A DNA stretch of 64,000 nucleotides from Poriferisodalis sp965214215. Its GTDB lineage: Bacteria; Actinomycetota; Acidimicrobiia; Acidimicrobiales; Poriferisodalaceae. A program made the translations under genes and the position numbers. The DNA is taken from positions 2,356,001 to 2,420,000 of the forward strand of contig NZ_CBDCBD010000003.1 in the NCBI RefSeq assembly GCF_965214215.1, given 5' to 3'. The notes beneath the pieces are model-generated. The model did no database searches, was not told where the DNA came from, and saw only the letters and a list, made by a program, of their open reading frames with translations. Below are positions 1-10,542 of the stretch, piece by piece. How positions within the stretch are numbered: position 1 is the stretch's first letter; each line of letters begins with the position of its first letter.

Positions 1-1147
1 CCACGCTCTCGTCCAGTGGCGTGTCGGTCGCTGCCAGCCACTTCTTCCACCACTTGGCCAGCAGTGTGATTCCGGCAGTCGGCCGGCCGATCTGTTCACG
101 CATCCAGACTGTCGTGGCGACAGCGCACTCGAGCCAACTTTCCAGATCGTCAACGCCCAGAGCCCTGACCCGGTCGAAGTCGCCGTTTCCCGAGCGTTCG
201 CTCTCAAAGGACCGCTTCTTGGCCCAAGGGGCGCACGCGGCCGACACATAAGCAAGCTCGGCACGTTGATCGGGCGACGAACTCTGCGCTCGCTTCGTGT
301 AGTCGTCGGCAGCCTTGCGGTCGGTGTCGCCCTGCTGTGTCGTGAGCTCCCATATCGACTTCCCCGCGGGCACGTAGCGATTCCCGCGGGTGCATCTCAC
401 CACCCCGTCGAAGCCAGGCAATGCCACCCCTGTTCCCGCAGGCATGTCGATCCATTCGGCTGACGGCTCGGTCTCGGCGATGAGGCTGCGCACCAGCCGC
501 GGGAACTCCTTGTCCGCGTTTCCGGACTTAGCCCACTGGATCAGGTCGTCCCGACTCACCCGCAACGGGTCCGGCACGGTGGGTACGAGGTGGACGGGAG
601 GCTTCATCGCTCGCGCCAATTCGCGGGCGAGCCCGTAGTCCTCTGCGGAGCAAAGCACGAGCAATTCGGTGCTGCGAAGCGACTCCGCTATTCGTCCGAG
701 ATCACGGACGCGATTGGCCGGCCGGGGGAGTCGAGCGGCGAACTCTGTGAGGCTCTCACCTGACGCGATCGCTTCCCGCAATTTGCAAAGGTCGTCGGCA
801 GCGCGGGCGAATGCTTTTCTCAGTTCGGCAACGGCCACCCTCTCCAGTTCGCTGCTGAGCTCACCGTCGCTGCGAAGACTCACCTCGTCGGCAATCTGAT
901 CAAGCCAGCGTCGCCGCGCAACGTCGTCCTTCAGTTCTCCCAACGCGCTCAACCGCTTGCCCGCGGCCATAAGCACTCGGTCACGCAGTTCGTTGTCATC
1001 CGATGTGGAAGCTGCACGCAGCCCCAAGATCCATGCGTTCTCGAAGTCATAGAAGCGCGTCGCCCGTGCGATGCGCTCCAGTGCCGCCTCCACCGCGCCA
1101 TGCGGTGTGTTACCTGGCTGGCCGGCGCTGGTTTCAATGGCGCTCAT
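1..1147 (-). CDS. Hypothetical protein, partial (C-terminus beyond left edge); possible nuclease-like module
   Basis: An open frame runs from an ATG at 1147 leftward to the window edge without a stop, giving about 382 residues (start MSAIETSAGQPGNTPHGAVE). The start overlaps the stop of the upstream gene by 4 bp (ATGA), so the two are probably translationally coupled. The N-terminal half looks helical and acidic. The later part has a pattern I associate with restriction-endonuclease-like modules at the front of large defence-type proteins: FDGVV, then GKSIWELTT, then KAADDYTKR, and further on LESWLE and a Trp/Lys-rich segment (KWWKKW). That assignment is memory-based inference. The rest of the protein and any NTPase domain are outside the window. 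Confidence 0.6.
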   Translation of the reverse strand, partial: MSAIETSAGQPGNTPHGAVEAALERIARATRFYDFENAWILGLRAASTSDDNELRDRVLMAAGKRLSALGELKDDVARRRWLDQIADEVSLRSDGELSSELERVAVAELRKAFARAADDLCKLREAIASGESLTEFAARLPRPANRVRDLGRIAESLRSTELLVLCSAEDYGLARELARAMKPPVHLVPTVPDPLRVSRDDLIQWAKSGNADKEFPRLVRSLIAETEPSAEWIDMPAGTGVALPGFDGVVRCTRGNRYVPAGKSIWELTTQQGDTDRKAADDYTKRAQSSSPDQRAELAYVSAACAPWAKKRSFESERSGNGDFDRVRALGVDDLESWLECAVATTVWMREQIGRPTAGITLLAKWWKKWLAATDTPLDESV

Positions 1148-1431
1148 GGTGTCTCCCAATCGTACGAGGTGACCCCACTCGGTCGAACGTCGATTCCGGC
1201 TGCTTCGAACGTCTCCTTCGCGAGAGCGAGCGCGTCTGCACCTGGCCGGTAGTGGCCGCTCATGTCGTTGAGTTCTGAGACCACCATCGCGGAGCCGTCG
1301 AAGTCCATCCGGAACTCGCCCGCGGCGAGCACTGGACCGCCAGGTGCCAGAACTGCGTGCGAGATGTGCTCGCCTCGCTGTTGCCGGCGTGCCGCGACAA
1401 GCCCGCCGCCGGGCAGTAAGACGAAGATCAT
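1144..1431 (-). CDS. Small hypothetical protein in macrodomain operon
   Basis: This 95-residue protein (MIFVLLPGGGLVAARRQQRG...) lies between the macrodomain gene and the partial gene at the left edge, all on the minus strand. Its stop overlaps the next ATG by 4 bp. The frame stays open upstream to the TAG that ends the macrodomain gene, and that stretch reads like protein (DLSARPASPDDVEIPSD), but it has no ATG or GTG, so the ATG at 1431 is the only obvious start. The true N-terminus is therefore uncertain. A SGHYRPG motif sits near residue 58. I do not recognise the family. Confidence 0.55.
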   Translation of the reverse strand: MIFVLLPGGGLVAARRQQRGEHISHAVLAPGGPVLAAGEFRMDFDGSAMVVSELNDMSGHYRPGADALALAKETFEAAGIDVRPSGVTSYDWETP

Positions 1432-1533
1432 CCGAACGCCGTTCGCAGCGAGACTGTCGAAGGCATCACTCGGGATCTCGACATCATCGGGCGATGCTGG
1501 GCGTGCGCTGAGGTCCTTGTGCGGAGCGTGGCA

Positions 1534-2484
1534 CTATTCGGTTTGGCTGAGAACTCGCTCATAAGCCTCCAGCGTGAGCGAGTCGAAGCAGACGAAGCGG
1601 ATTTCGCGGACCTTCGTCGGTGTCGAGCGCACGGTGTAGACAGCGATCTCTGCAGCGGCAGTCCTCGGGTATCCGTGGGCACCCGTCGCGATTGCGGCAT
1701 AGGCGACTCCCTCGGCGCCCACCTCGTCGGCGCGGGCGAGTGACTCCCGGTAGCACGACTCGAGCAGCACCGGCTCGCCGTGCGATCCGCCTCGCCATGG
1801 GGGACCCACAGTGTGAATGACCCATGGCGAGGCCAGCCGAAAGCCTGGCGAAATCTCGGCGCGACCCAATTCGCATCCGCCGACTGTTCGGCAATACGCC
1901 CGCAGCTCGGGACCCGCTGCTTCATGGACGGCGGCATCGACACCACCCCCGCCGAGCAGGTTTGCGCTGGTCGGATTGACGATGGCGTCGACGCGCTCGA
2001 CCGTGATGTCCCCGAGCACCGCTTCGAGCTGGGGCTTGCTCTGGATCAGGACCGGCAGCAACGGCGACATGGGCTCACCGGAAACCTGTGTGACGAGATC
2101 GCGGAGCCGCTCGCGCTCGACCAGGTCGGAATCACGGCTGTAGACGTCAGGGGCGCACTCGACTCGAGCCGAGGTGATCATGAACCCGGTCTCCTGCGCT
2201 GCAAACGTGACCTCGTAGATGCCCAGGCCCGTCCAGCTGCGGTGCAGGTGGAGGCAGTCGCCCTCCATGAAGGCGAACCACCTGTCACTCATGTCCACCG
2301 GGACATAGCCCATGGCGACCGCCTGCATCTCGGCGCCCGACAGCAGCATCTGCGGGGGCGGTATCGGCGCCGGTTGCCGGATGGGCGCCACATCGTTCCA
2401 ATCACGCCTGGTGGCTGCATCTTCCGGCGGACCGCCGGGCCCCCAGAGGGCTCTGCTGAACAGACTCAACTCGTCCTGTGTCAT
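1534..2484 (-). CDS. Macrodomain protein (MacroD-like ADP-ribose binding/hydrolase)
   Basis: The protein has about 316 residues from ATG 2484; the frame is open to a TTG at 2529. The C-terminal half is a macrodomain: LEAVLGDITVERVDAIVNPT, then the phosphate-binding loop LLGGGGVDAAVHEAAGPEL, VIHTVGPPWRGG, and YAAIATGAHGYP followed by the closing strand EIRFVCFDSLTLEAY. Macrodomains of this class bind or remove ADP-ribose from proteins or nucleic acids. The usual NAAN element reads NPTS here, so the second Asn is lost and catalysis may differ. Residues about 25-110 form a separate N-terminal domain I cannot name. It heads a minus-strand operon of three genes and is divergent from an ADP-ribosylglycohydrolase remnant. 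Confidence 0.88.
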   Translation of the reverse strand: MTQDELSLFSRALWGPGGPPEDAATRRDWNDVAPIRQPAPIPPPQMLLSGAEMQAVAMGYVPVDMSDRWFAFMEGDCLHLHRSWTGLGIYEVTFAAQETGFMITSARVECAPDVYSRDSDLVERERLRDLVTQVSGEPMSPLLPVLIQSKPQLEAVLGDITVERVDAIVNPTSANLLGGGGVDAAVHEAAGPELRAYCRTVGGCELGRAEISPGFRLASPWVIHTVGPPWRGGSHGEPVLLESCYRESLARADEVGAEGVAYAAIATGAHGYPRTAAAEIAVYTVRSTPTKVREIRFVCFDSLTLEAYERVLSQTE

Positions 2485-2568
2485 GCCACGAAGGTAGGTA
2501 GGGGGTGTCACAGACTGTCTGGCCGACAAGCGGACTTGCCGGTCTCTGCCTTGCCTAGGCTCCCGCAG

Positions 2569-3039
2569 GTGCCGGCCACATCGCTCGCCGACTTCATCGC
2601 CGGAGGCCTCCTCGGCGTGGCGGCCGGCGATGCGCTCGGCGCTACAGTCGAATTCAGGTCACCGGCCGAAATCCAGCGGCGGCACGGTGTTCATCGGGAC
2701 ATCGTGGGTGGCGGGGCATTCGGCTGGCGCCCAGGCCAGGGAACCGACGACACCGATCTCACGTGGGCAGTTGTCGCGGGCTACCTCAAGACAGGCGGCT
2801 CGGACAGCCTCGAGGCGATCGCTCAGGAGTTTCTGGAGTGGTTCGAAACCGATCCACCTGATGTGGGCATCACCACCCGCCAAGCGCTTCTAAACTTGCG
2901 CCACGACCGCGACCTTCACCGGGCTACTCCACGCGGAAGCGCGAAGCGCCGCTTTAGCGCACTCACACCACCGACGGCGGGCAAATTTCTCGGAACTTCA
3001 GGCCCGCCGCGGTTCAAGTTGCGCGAACGACTCGTGTGA
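2569..3039 (+). pseudogene. Truncated ADP-ribosylglycohydrolase (DraG/ARH family)
   Basis: From GTG 2569 the frame starts as a typical ADP-ribosylglycohydrolase: ADFIAGGLLGVAAGDALGAT, then an FGWRPGQGTDDTDLTWAV segment with the metal-binding TDD, then EWFETDPPDVGITTRQAL. Similarity stops near 2892. The remaining ~50 codons (HDRDLHRATPRG onward) are low-complexity and unlike the family, which normally spans about 300 residues and ends with a second GGDTDT-type metal motif that is absent here. The break lies just upstream of a ~114-bp element also present at 18.7 kb, which may have caused the truncation. The product is probably non-functional. Confidence 0.75.
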
Positions 3040-3101
3040 TTGCCAAGTGTTACGGGAGGTTCCCGGGTACCGAACACCCGACTTGACTCAGGGTGGGTCC
3101 T
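2988..3101. repeat. Dispersed ~114-bp element, copy A
   Basis: This segment aligns without gaps to 18710-18823. Over the core 98 bp (3004-3101 versus 18726-18823) I count about 72 matches. The best conserved part is CGACTTGACTCAGGG. Copy A lies between the truncated glycohydrolase and the 3' end of the HEPN-like gene. No coding function is visible. It could be a small mobile element, an attachment site or a structured RNA. Confidence 0.55.
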
Positions 3102-3678
3102 AAGAGCTAGTTATATGGTGCTGAGCAGCGACTTCTAATGTGACCGCGCAAACCAGTGCCTGATGGACGAAGTCAAGCTCAATTTCGTTGCTACGGTCTT
3201 CTGGGTACCGTCTGGCTGTCATGCCTGAGCGGTCGAATTCATGCATGTAGCCTGCAAAACTGAAGGGAATAGGGCCGGTTGTTGTTGGTTTGTTGGCGAC
3301 CAACGTGAATGGTCTTACCGTTTGAACCTTCCCACCGAACTTCGCCAGATTTTCGCAGAAGTTTTCCTCCAAACCTGACTGCACAATTTCTGGCAGCGAA
3401 CTATGCAGAGTAGCCAGCATGTGAGTCTTGACGAAGTTCCCGCTGTGAATGTGGCAAAGTACTTTGAGGTATAACTCCATCGCGTAACCTGCGTTGACGC
3501 AGATGGCATTGAAGATCCCGTAACCATCAGGGTTACTTGGGTCGGCATCCAGATTGCGAAGCTGCGTTGCCGCCACGCGGAAGGCGCAGGCTCTCTGGTG
3601 CATCTCGTGGATGTGCTCAAGAGGCAGGCTGGTCTTGCCTAGCCTCTTCGCGGGTTCACGTTTTCGAGATTTGCCCAT
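3100..3678 (-). CDS. HEPN-like hypothetical protein
   Basis: The 192-residue protein starts at ATG 3678 with a basic N-terminus (MGKSRKREPAKRLGK). The middle carries AGYAMELYLKVLCHIHSG followed by THMLATLHSSLPEIVQSGL. This matches the general pattern of HEPN-type helical proteins, in which an ELxLKxL helix is followed by a His-containing helix. I do not see a clear R-x4-6-H ribonuclease motif. The gene is visibly more AT-rich than its neighbours, which suggests recent acquisition. HEPN proteins often act in toxin-antitoxin or antiphage roles, and the position in an accessory region fits, but no partner gene is adjacent. Confidence 0.65.
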   Translation of the reverse strand: MGKSRKREPAKRLGKTSLPLEHIHEMHQRACAFRVAATQLRNLDADPSNPDGYGIFNAICVNAGYAMELYLKVLCHIHSGNFVKTHMLATLHSSLPEIVQSGLEENFCENLAKFGGKVQTVRPFTLVANKPTTTGPIPFSFAGYMHEFDRSGMTARRYPEDRSNEIELDFVHQALVCAVTLEVAAQHHITSS

Positions 3679-4215
3679 AAGCGCATATTAGAGAGGTTGT
3701 CGGGCTGTTCCCCAAAGCGCTCGTGAGTGTGAGCGCTCGCCAGTAATCGTGTTCTGCGCTTATTGAAATGCGCGGCGGGGATCGGGCGGCTTGTGGCCCG
3801 ACGTTGACCACCCGCTCTGGGGAGCGGGTCTCCGCACAGCCGCTATCGTTCGGATCGTCCGACCGGACACCGGAGGCCGTCGTTACTGCGAACGCTGACT
3901 CGTCCACGGCGGCACCAGACCGGGAGCCGTCCGGGCCCTCAAGCGACGCACCTCAGACCGCACTTGAGCACACCTCAACGCGCACCGCTTGACATCGGGT
4001 CTCAATCAGGGACGGGAGCGTCCGGGAGACTCACTGTTCGAAGCCTTCGCCGTCATCCCTACGTTTCACCGCTGGCTCAACAACGCCAGCGTCCGCATGG
4101 GCTAGGAATTCGCCGAGCGAATCGCGGTCTTGACGTAGATGCGGACGCCTCGCCGCAAGGCGGCTGCTTGGACAGCATGGACCGGCTGCGACGGGCGCGC
4201 CGTGGTGCTTGCGGG
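3679..4215. other. Intergenic region with one strong hairpin, no supported gene
   Basis: I find no convincing protein in this 537-bp stretch; short frames on both strands have no recognisable content. A perfect 8-bp stem with a 4-nt loop lies at 3810-3829 (ACCCGCTC / GAGCGGGT). It could be a terminator-like or structured RNA element, although no T-run follows. Confidence 0.4.
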
Positions 4216-4533
4216 CTATACGCGCGATGGCACGCTCAGGGTGCCGTAGCTTTCCTCGGCTTCGTCGGCGGAGGTGCCGAGCAATTCCGCGATGCGCTCC
4301 CATGAGGTGCCTTCGTCTCGCGCCCAGCAGACGGCTTCGGCGATCTGATTGCGGCTGACCTCGGTCGGCTTCTCGATGGTGCGTTCGGCTTGTACCACGA
4401 GCTTGAGGAACGTCTCATGCCGGGGACCGGGCAGGCGGCCCAGCCAGTCGAACGAGTGGAAGTACTCGCAGATCTCGTCTGCGTATTCTCCATTCTCGTC
4501 CTGCGCCCAGGCGGCAAAGTCGGGCTTCGTCAT
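4216..4533 (-). CDS. Putative antitoxin-like HTH protein (partner of upstream BrnT-like gene)
   Basis: The 105-residue acidic protein starts at an ATG overlapping the upstream stop by 4 bp (ATGA). The N-terminus is DFAAWAQDENGEYADEICEY. The C-terminal half has a helix-turn-helix-like segment, RDEGTSWERIAELLGTSADE, closely matched by STWERIAKLLDTTTEAA in the gene at 8058-8339, so the two belong to one family. The coupling to a BrnT-like gene suggests an antitoxin that binds the toxin and the operon promoter. This role is inferred from arrangement. Confidence 0.65.
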   Translation of the reverse strand: MTKPDFAAWAQDENGEYADEICEYFHSFDWLGRLPGPRHETFLKLVVQAERTIEKPTEVSRNQIAEAVCWARDEGTSWERIAELLGTSADEAEESYGTLSVPSRV

Positions 4534-4781
4534 CGCGGCCTCAGGTACTTCGGTCGAGCGATCATTGCGTGAAGAATGAAATTGGTTTCGGTGTCGGGGT
4601 CGTAACGGAAACCTACCTCAAGTACGTGGCCGTCACGCCGCGGGCCAGTGATCATGATGAAGCCGTCGTCTTGAAGTTCCAGTGCCGTGGGGTTGCGGTA
4701 TGCGTGCAAGATGTCCTCGTCGTCGACGCCGTGGCGACGTGCCGCCTGAGTAATCCGCGCTCTGGGGTCGACGGCTTCCAC
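4530..4781 (-). CDS. BrnT-like / DUF4258-type putative toxin
   Basis: The 83-residue protein starts at GTG 4781; no ATG is available. It reads as a compact beta-rich toxin fold: RRHGVDDEDILHAYRNPT, then ELQDDGFIMITGPRRDGHVL, EVGFRYD and the closing FILHAMIARPKYL. The combination of an 'xxDILHAYRNP' helix, a glycine-rich strand pair and a terminal HAMxARxKYL resembles BrnT-related ribonuclease toxins common in actinomycetes. It is followed, with 4-bp overlap, by a small HTH-like protein, giving toxin-first order as in brnTA. Toxicity is not demonstrated by the sequence. Confidence 0.7.
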   Translation of the reverse strand: MEAVDPRARITQAARRHGVDDEDILHAYRNPTALELQDDGFIMITGPRRDGHVLEVGFRYDPDTETNFILHAMIARPKYLRPR

Positions 4782-5083
4782 GGTCGGCGCACCGTAGGGC
4801 TGCGACCTTCAGGCTCCAAGAGAATTATCAGGCCTTGCGAATGCCCGCCAGGACGACGGGCTGCATCGAGGACGCGGGCGCAGGACAGCGGGCAGCTCAG
4901 CCTCTCGAGAGCGGACACCGCAGCGATGGCGCTCCGGGGAGGGTTTCGGGCTCCAGGCGATGTCGATGCCCATCGGAACCGGCGACTCCGCTGCCCGTCG
5001 CTGGCGGCTGCGCCGTCTGCTGGCCCGTGCAGAGCCCCGTGTTCATCGGGCAGCGCGCGTGCGCGCAAGTAGGGTCGGCAGCC

Positions 5084-7936
<2,853 letters not shown>

Positions 7937-8057
7937 GCCGCGCCGCTGATCACGTCCCCCGAACGCCCACGGCAGCGCCGGCCACAGCGTCAGCCCGGCA
8001 CCGGCGCCGTGCGGTGCCATTCCGAGGTTGAATCGGACGGGCCGATGACTCGTGGCG

Positions 8058-8339
8058 CTAGCCGTACTGCGCTGCGGCGGCTTCTGTGGTCGTGTCGAGC
8101 AGCTTGGCGATGCGTTCCCAAGTGGAACCCGCTGCGCGGGAGTCGGCTATCAGCGCTCTGATTCGGTCGTGGTCGAGTTTCCCGGTGACCTCAGCTCGCT
8201 GCAGCGCGCACCTCAACCAGTAGTCGGCTGCCGGGTAAACGGGCGCGTCGCTGGGATCGGCGGATTCGAAATAGTCGGCAATCTCATCGCTATGGGCGAT
8301 CATCTCGTCGATAGACATGCTGTAGGGATCTGTCTCCAT
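8058..8339 (-). CDS. Small HTH-like protein, paralogue of the 4216-4533 gene
   Basis: The 93-residue protein starts at ATG 8339 (METDPYSMSIDEMIAHSDEI). It contains DYFESADPSD and ends in RAAGSTWERIAKLLDTTTEA plus AAQYG. The terminal segment and its position match the putative antitoxin at 4216-4533, including the STWERIA core, so this is a second member of that family without a toxin beside it. It lies antisense between the methylase and the next plus-strand gene. It may be a regulator of the locus or an orphan antitoxin. Confidence 0.6.
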   Translation of the reverse strand: METDPYSMSIDEMIAHSDEIADYFESADPSDAPVYPAADYWLRCALQRAEVTGKLDHDRIRALIADSRAAGSTWERIAKLLDTTTEAAAAQYG

Positions 8340-8380
8340 GGGGTCACCTGAGGAACCTCGAGCGGGCCTATTGTGCGCCG

Positions 8381-9670
8381 ATGGCCCGACCCGAGTCCCG
8401 TCGCGGCGGACGGGTGACTCCCAAAGGCACCCGCACCGACGCCGGCCCGAGACGTCCGAGCACCAACGACCGCCATCGACCTCCGCTCGATGATCTCGGT
8501 AGGCGGGAACTCGAGATGCTGGTCGCCGACGTCGAGTACTGCATCGATTCGCACGACGACGCCGACCTGCTCCAGACGGAGATTGCGGTGTCATGCACGA
8601 TCGGCCTGCACACCACATCGAACTGGAACCCGAACGGTGTGCGCGCCCAGGTGGCCTTGGCGCACGCTGAGGCTCTTGGCACACCTGCTGGCTTGGTGAT
8701 CGCTGCGGGCATGGCCGTCTACGGCCCAGCGGCTGCTCGCAAGCGCGCCGGACAAGTGTTGGAGCGCATGCGAGCTGACGGCGTCGCCGAGGCCGAATGG
8801 GTGCTGGCGCTCGGTGTCGTCGAACCGATCAGCGCCATCCGAATCCGAGACGAGTGGGACGAGCACTGGTCACTCGTCGTGAACTTTGTCCGACCCGACG
8901 GATCGACCCATGATCTGCATGTCGGCATGCATGCGTTTGGCTGGGGAATGGCGCACGACCTGGCCGTGACAACCACGGCCGAGATGACCGCTCGATTCGA
9001 AGACGCCGGCCTCATTGCCGAAGCGATCAGCCTGGAAACGGCTCGTGAGCTGCTCACCAGCAGTCTCGGGCACCTGGATGAAGCGATCACGGATTGGTGG
9101 GACAACGACCATGATCTGGATGCCGATGTCGACCTGCGGATGCTGGTGGGCCAGCGGATCGACACGCTCCCCAGTCTCGATCGAAGGCGGGGCGGTGATG
9201 CCGACGATGCCGACGCCACGGAGCACCTCGCTGACGTCGTCAGGGGATTCGTAGCGCTGCCAGTTCCCTTGGGCGAACGCAACGAGCACTTGGCGAACCT
9301 TGTTGTGGCGGCCACGATGTTCTCGCAGGCCTGCCGTGACCCTGATGTGCTGCGCTGGACGCCACCGAGAATCGAGGCCTTCATTGAGCATTTTCTGCCC
9401 CTGTGGCAACAGGACGACGATCATGACGGTGTCGATCCGTTCGACGAATTCGGTGAGCCTGGCGACGCCTTCGAATTCGACGAAGAGCGGCTGGCGACGG
9501 TCGAATCGGCTGTGCCGCGATGGCTCCGATATGCCGCCGAGCACCGCGGCGACGACGCCGAAGTGCTTGAGGCGAACCTCGCTGCCGCACGTTCCTCGCT
9601 GCGGGGCCTGCGCGTGAAGGTCACCGGCTCGTCAGTTCCGCGCACGGCACCGAAGATGCGGTGGACATGA
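8381..9670 (+). CDS. Hypothetical protein in the methylase/ATPase locus
   Basis: The 429-residue protein begins with a basic disordered stretch (MARPESRRGGRVTPKGTRTD). It continues with ELEMLVADVEYCIDSHDDAD, a mixed middle with DEHWSLVVNFVRPDGSTHDL and GMHAFGWGMAHDLAVT, and a C-terminal helical part with RWTPPRIEAFIEHFLPLW followed by a strongly acidic run. No transmembrane helix or catalytic motif is clear. A similar 'W-P-x-R-x-E-x-F-x-x-x-x-L-P' ending occurs in actinobacterial hypothetical proteins. Lying inside the DUF1156-DUF499 locus, it may be an accessory component, but that rests on position only. Confidence 0.75.
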   Translation: MARPESRRGGRVTPKGTRTDAGPRRPSTNDRHRPPLDDLGRRELEMLVADVEYCIDSHDDADLLQTEIAVSCTIGLHTTSNWNPNGVRAQVALAHAEALGTPAGLVIAAGMAVYGPAAARKRAGQVLERMRADGVAEAEWVLALGVVEPISAIRIRDEWDEHWSLVVNFVRPDGSTHDLHVGMHAFGWGMAHDLAVTTTAEMTARFEDAGLIAEAISLETARELLTSSLGHLDEAITDWWDNDHDLDADVDLRMLVGQRIDTLPSLDRRRGGDADDADATEHLADVVRGFVALPVPLGERNEHLANLVVAATMFSQACRDPDVLRWTPPRIEAFIEHFLPLWQQDDDHDGVDPFDEFGEPGDAFEFDEERLATVESAVPRWLRYAAEHRGDDAEVLEANLAAARSSLRGLRVKVTGSSVPRTAPKMRWT

Positions 9671-9727
9671 GCGATGCCACCCGAAAAAGGCGCTTGCATC
9701 GTCACTCGCGGTGCGTAATGTGGATGC

Positions 9728-10405
9728 ATGGACTGGGCCAGCGTCCCGCCGCTGCTGACGATGTTCTTGGCCGTCGTAGTTGCGGTCGCGGGCGGCTCTT
9801 GGGCAATCATCAAGTTCGGATTGCAGCGTGTCATGGAGTTGATGAACGCCCGCTTCGACAAGGGTGACGAGCTCCGTGAGGCTCAGAGTGCCCGATTCGA
9901 CGCACGGTTCGACGCGGCGGATGCACGTTCCGACGCGCGGTTCGACGCTGTGGACGCACGGTTCGACGCGGCGGATGCACGGTTCGACGCGGCGGATGCA
10001 CGTTCCGACGCGCGGTTCGACGCTGTGGATACACGGTTCGACCCTGTGGACGCACGGTTCGACGCTGTGGACGCGCGGTTCGACGCGGCGGATGCACGTT
10101 CCGACGCGCGGTTCGACGCTGTGGATGCACGGTTCGACGCGGCGGATGCACGTGCCGACACACGGTTTGACGCCATGGATGCACGCTTTGACATCGTTGA
10201 TTCCCGTTTCGACGCGGTGGACTCGCGATTCGACGCCGTTGACTCGCGTTTCGAGGCAGTCGACATCAAGATCGACTCTGTCGACAAGCGCGTTGATGCC
10301 GTGGATCGCCGCATCGACGAGCTGCGTGTCGACTTCCGGGCTGTGGTGAACCGGATTGACGCGTTCCAGGCGGCCATCGTGCCCACAGCAATCGGTCCGG
10401 CCTGA
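9728..10405 (+). CDS. Membrane-anchored coiled-coil protein with 7-residue tandem repeats
   Basis: The 225-residue protein has one N-terminal hydrophobic helix (LLTMFLAVVVAVAGGSWAII, about residues 9-28). A long array of seven-residue units of the type ARFDAVD / ARFDAAD / SRFDAVD follows, from about residue 57 to 180, and the C-terminus is helical (RIDELRVDFRAVVNRIDAF). Heptads with R-F-D and alternating Asp/Ala predict a continuous coiled coil, so the protein is likely an inner-membrane rod facing the cytoplasm or periplasm. Such proteins resemble DUF1640 or t-SNARE-like coiled coils. It sits 137 bp upstream of the DUF499 ATPase in the same direction. Confidence 0.75.
   Translation: MDWASVPPLLTMFLAVVVAVAGGSWAIIKFGLQRVMELMNARFDKGDELREAQSARFDARFDAADARSDARFDAVDARFDAADARFDAADARSDARFDAVDTRFDPVDARFDAVDARFDAADARSDARFDAVDARFDAADARADTRFDAMDARFDIVDSRFDAVDSRFDAVDSRFEAVDIKIDSVDKRVDAVDRRIDELRVDFRAVVNRIDAFQAAIVPTAIGPA
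9898..10260 (+). repeat. 21-bp tandem repeats inside the coiled-coil gene
   Basis: Units of 21 bp such as GCGGATGCACGGTTCGACG and GCTGTGGACGCACGGTTCGA repeat in phase with the reading frame, each encoding seven residues. Some 42- and 63-bp blocks are nearly identical, so array length probably varies between strains by slippage or unequal crossover. The array also creates long open frames on the minus strand that are artefacts. Confidence 0.8.
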
Positions 10406-10542
10406 CGCCCAACGGCGGAGAGAGTTCGAGGCATCGGCCGAGGCGTACCGGCCCGGCGCGCCTTGGCGGCGCGGGATGTGACAGCCCGGTGGAATGATGT
10501 GGCGGCTGCCTGTGCTGCTGGTCGTCGAGAGGTGCGCATTCC

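Noticed and set aside
1780..2568. Plus-strand extension of the ADP-ribosylglycohydrolase frame
   Set aside because: It is antisense to the macrodomain gene and has no domain; the family sequence begins at 2569.
3810..3829. Strong hairpin considered as a rho-independent terminator
   Set aside because: No T-run on either side and no gene ends close by; kept only as a note.
4835..5083. N-terminal extension of the DUF1156 methylase
   Set aside because: The 83 extra codons are low-complexity and the conserved family start is RPKLIEVALPL, right after GTG 5084.
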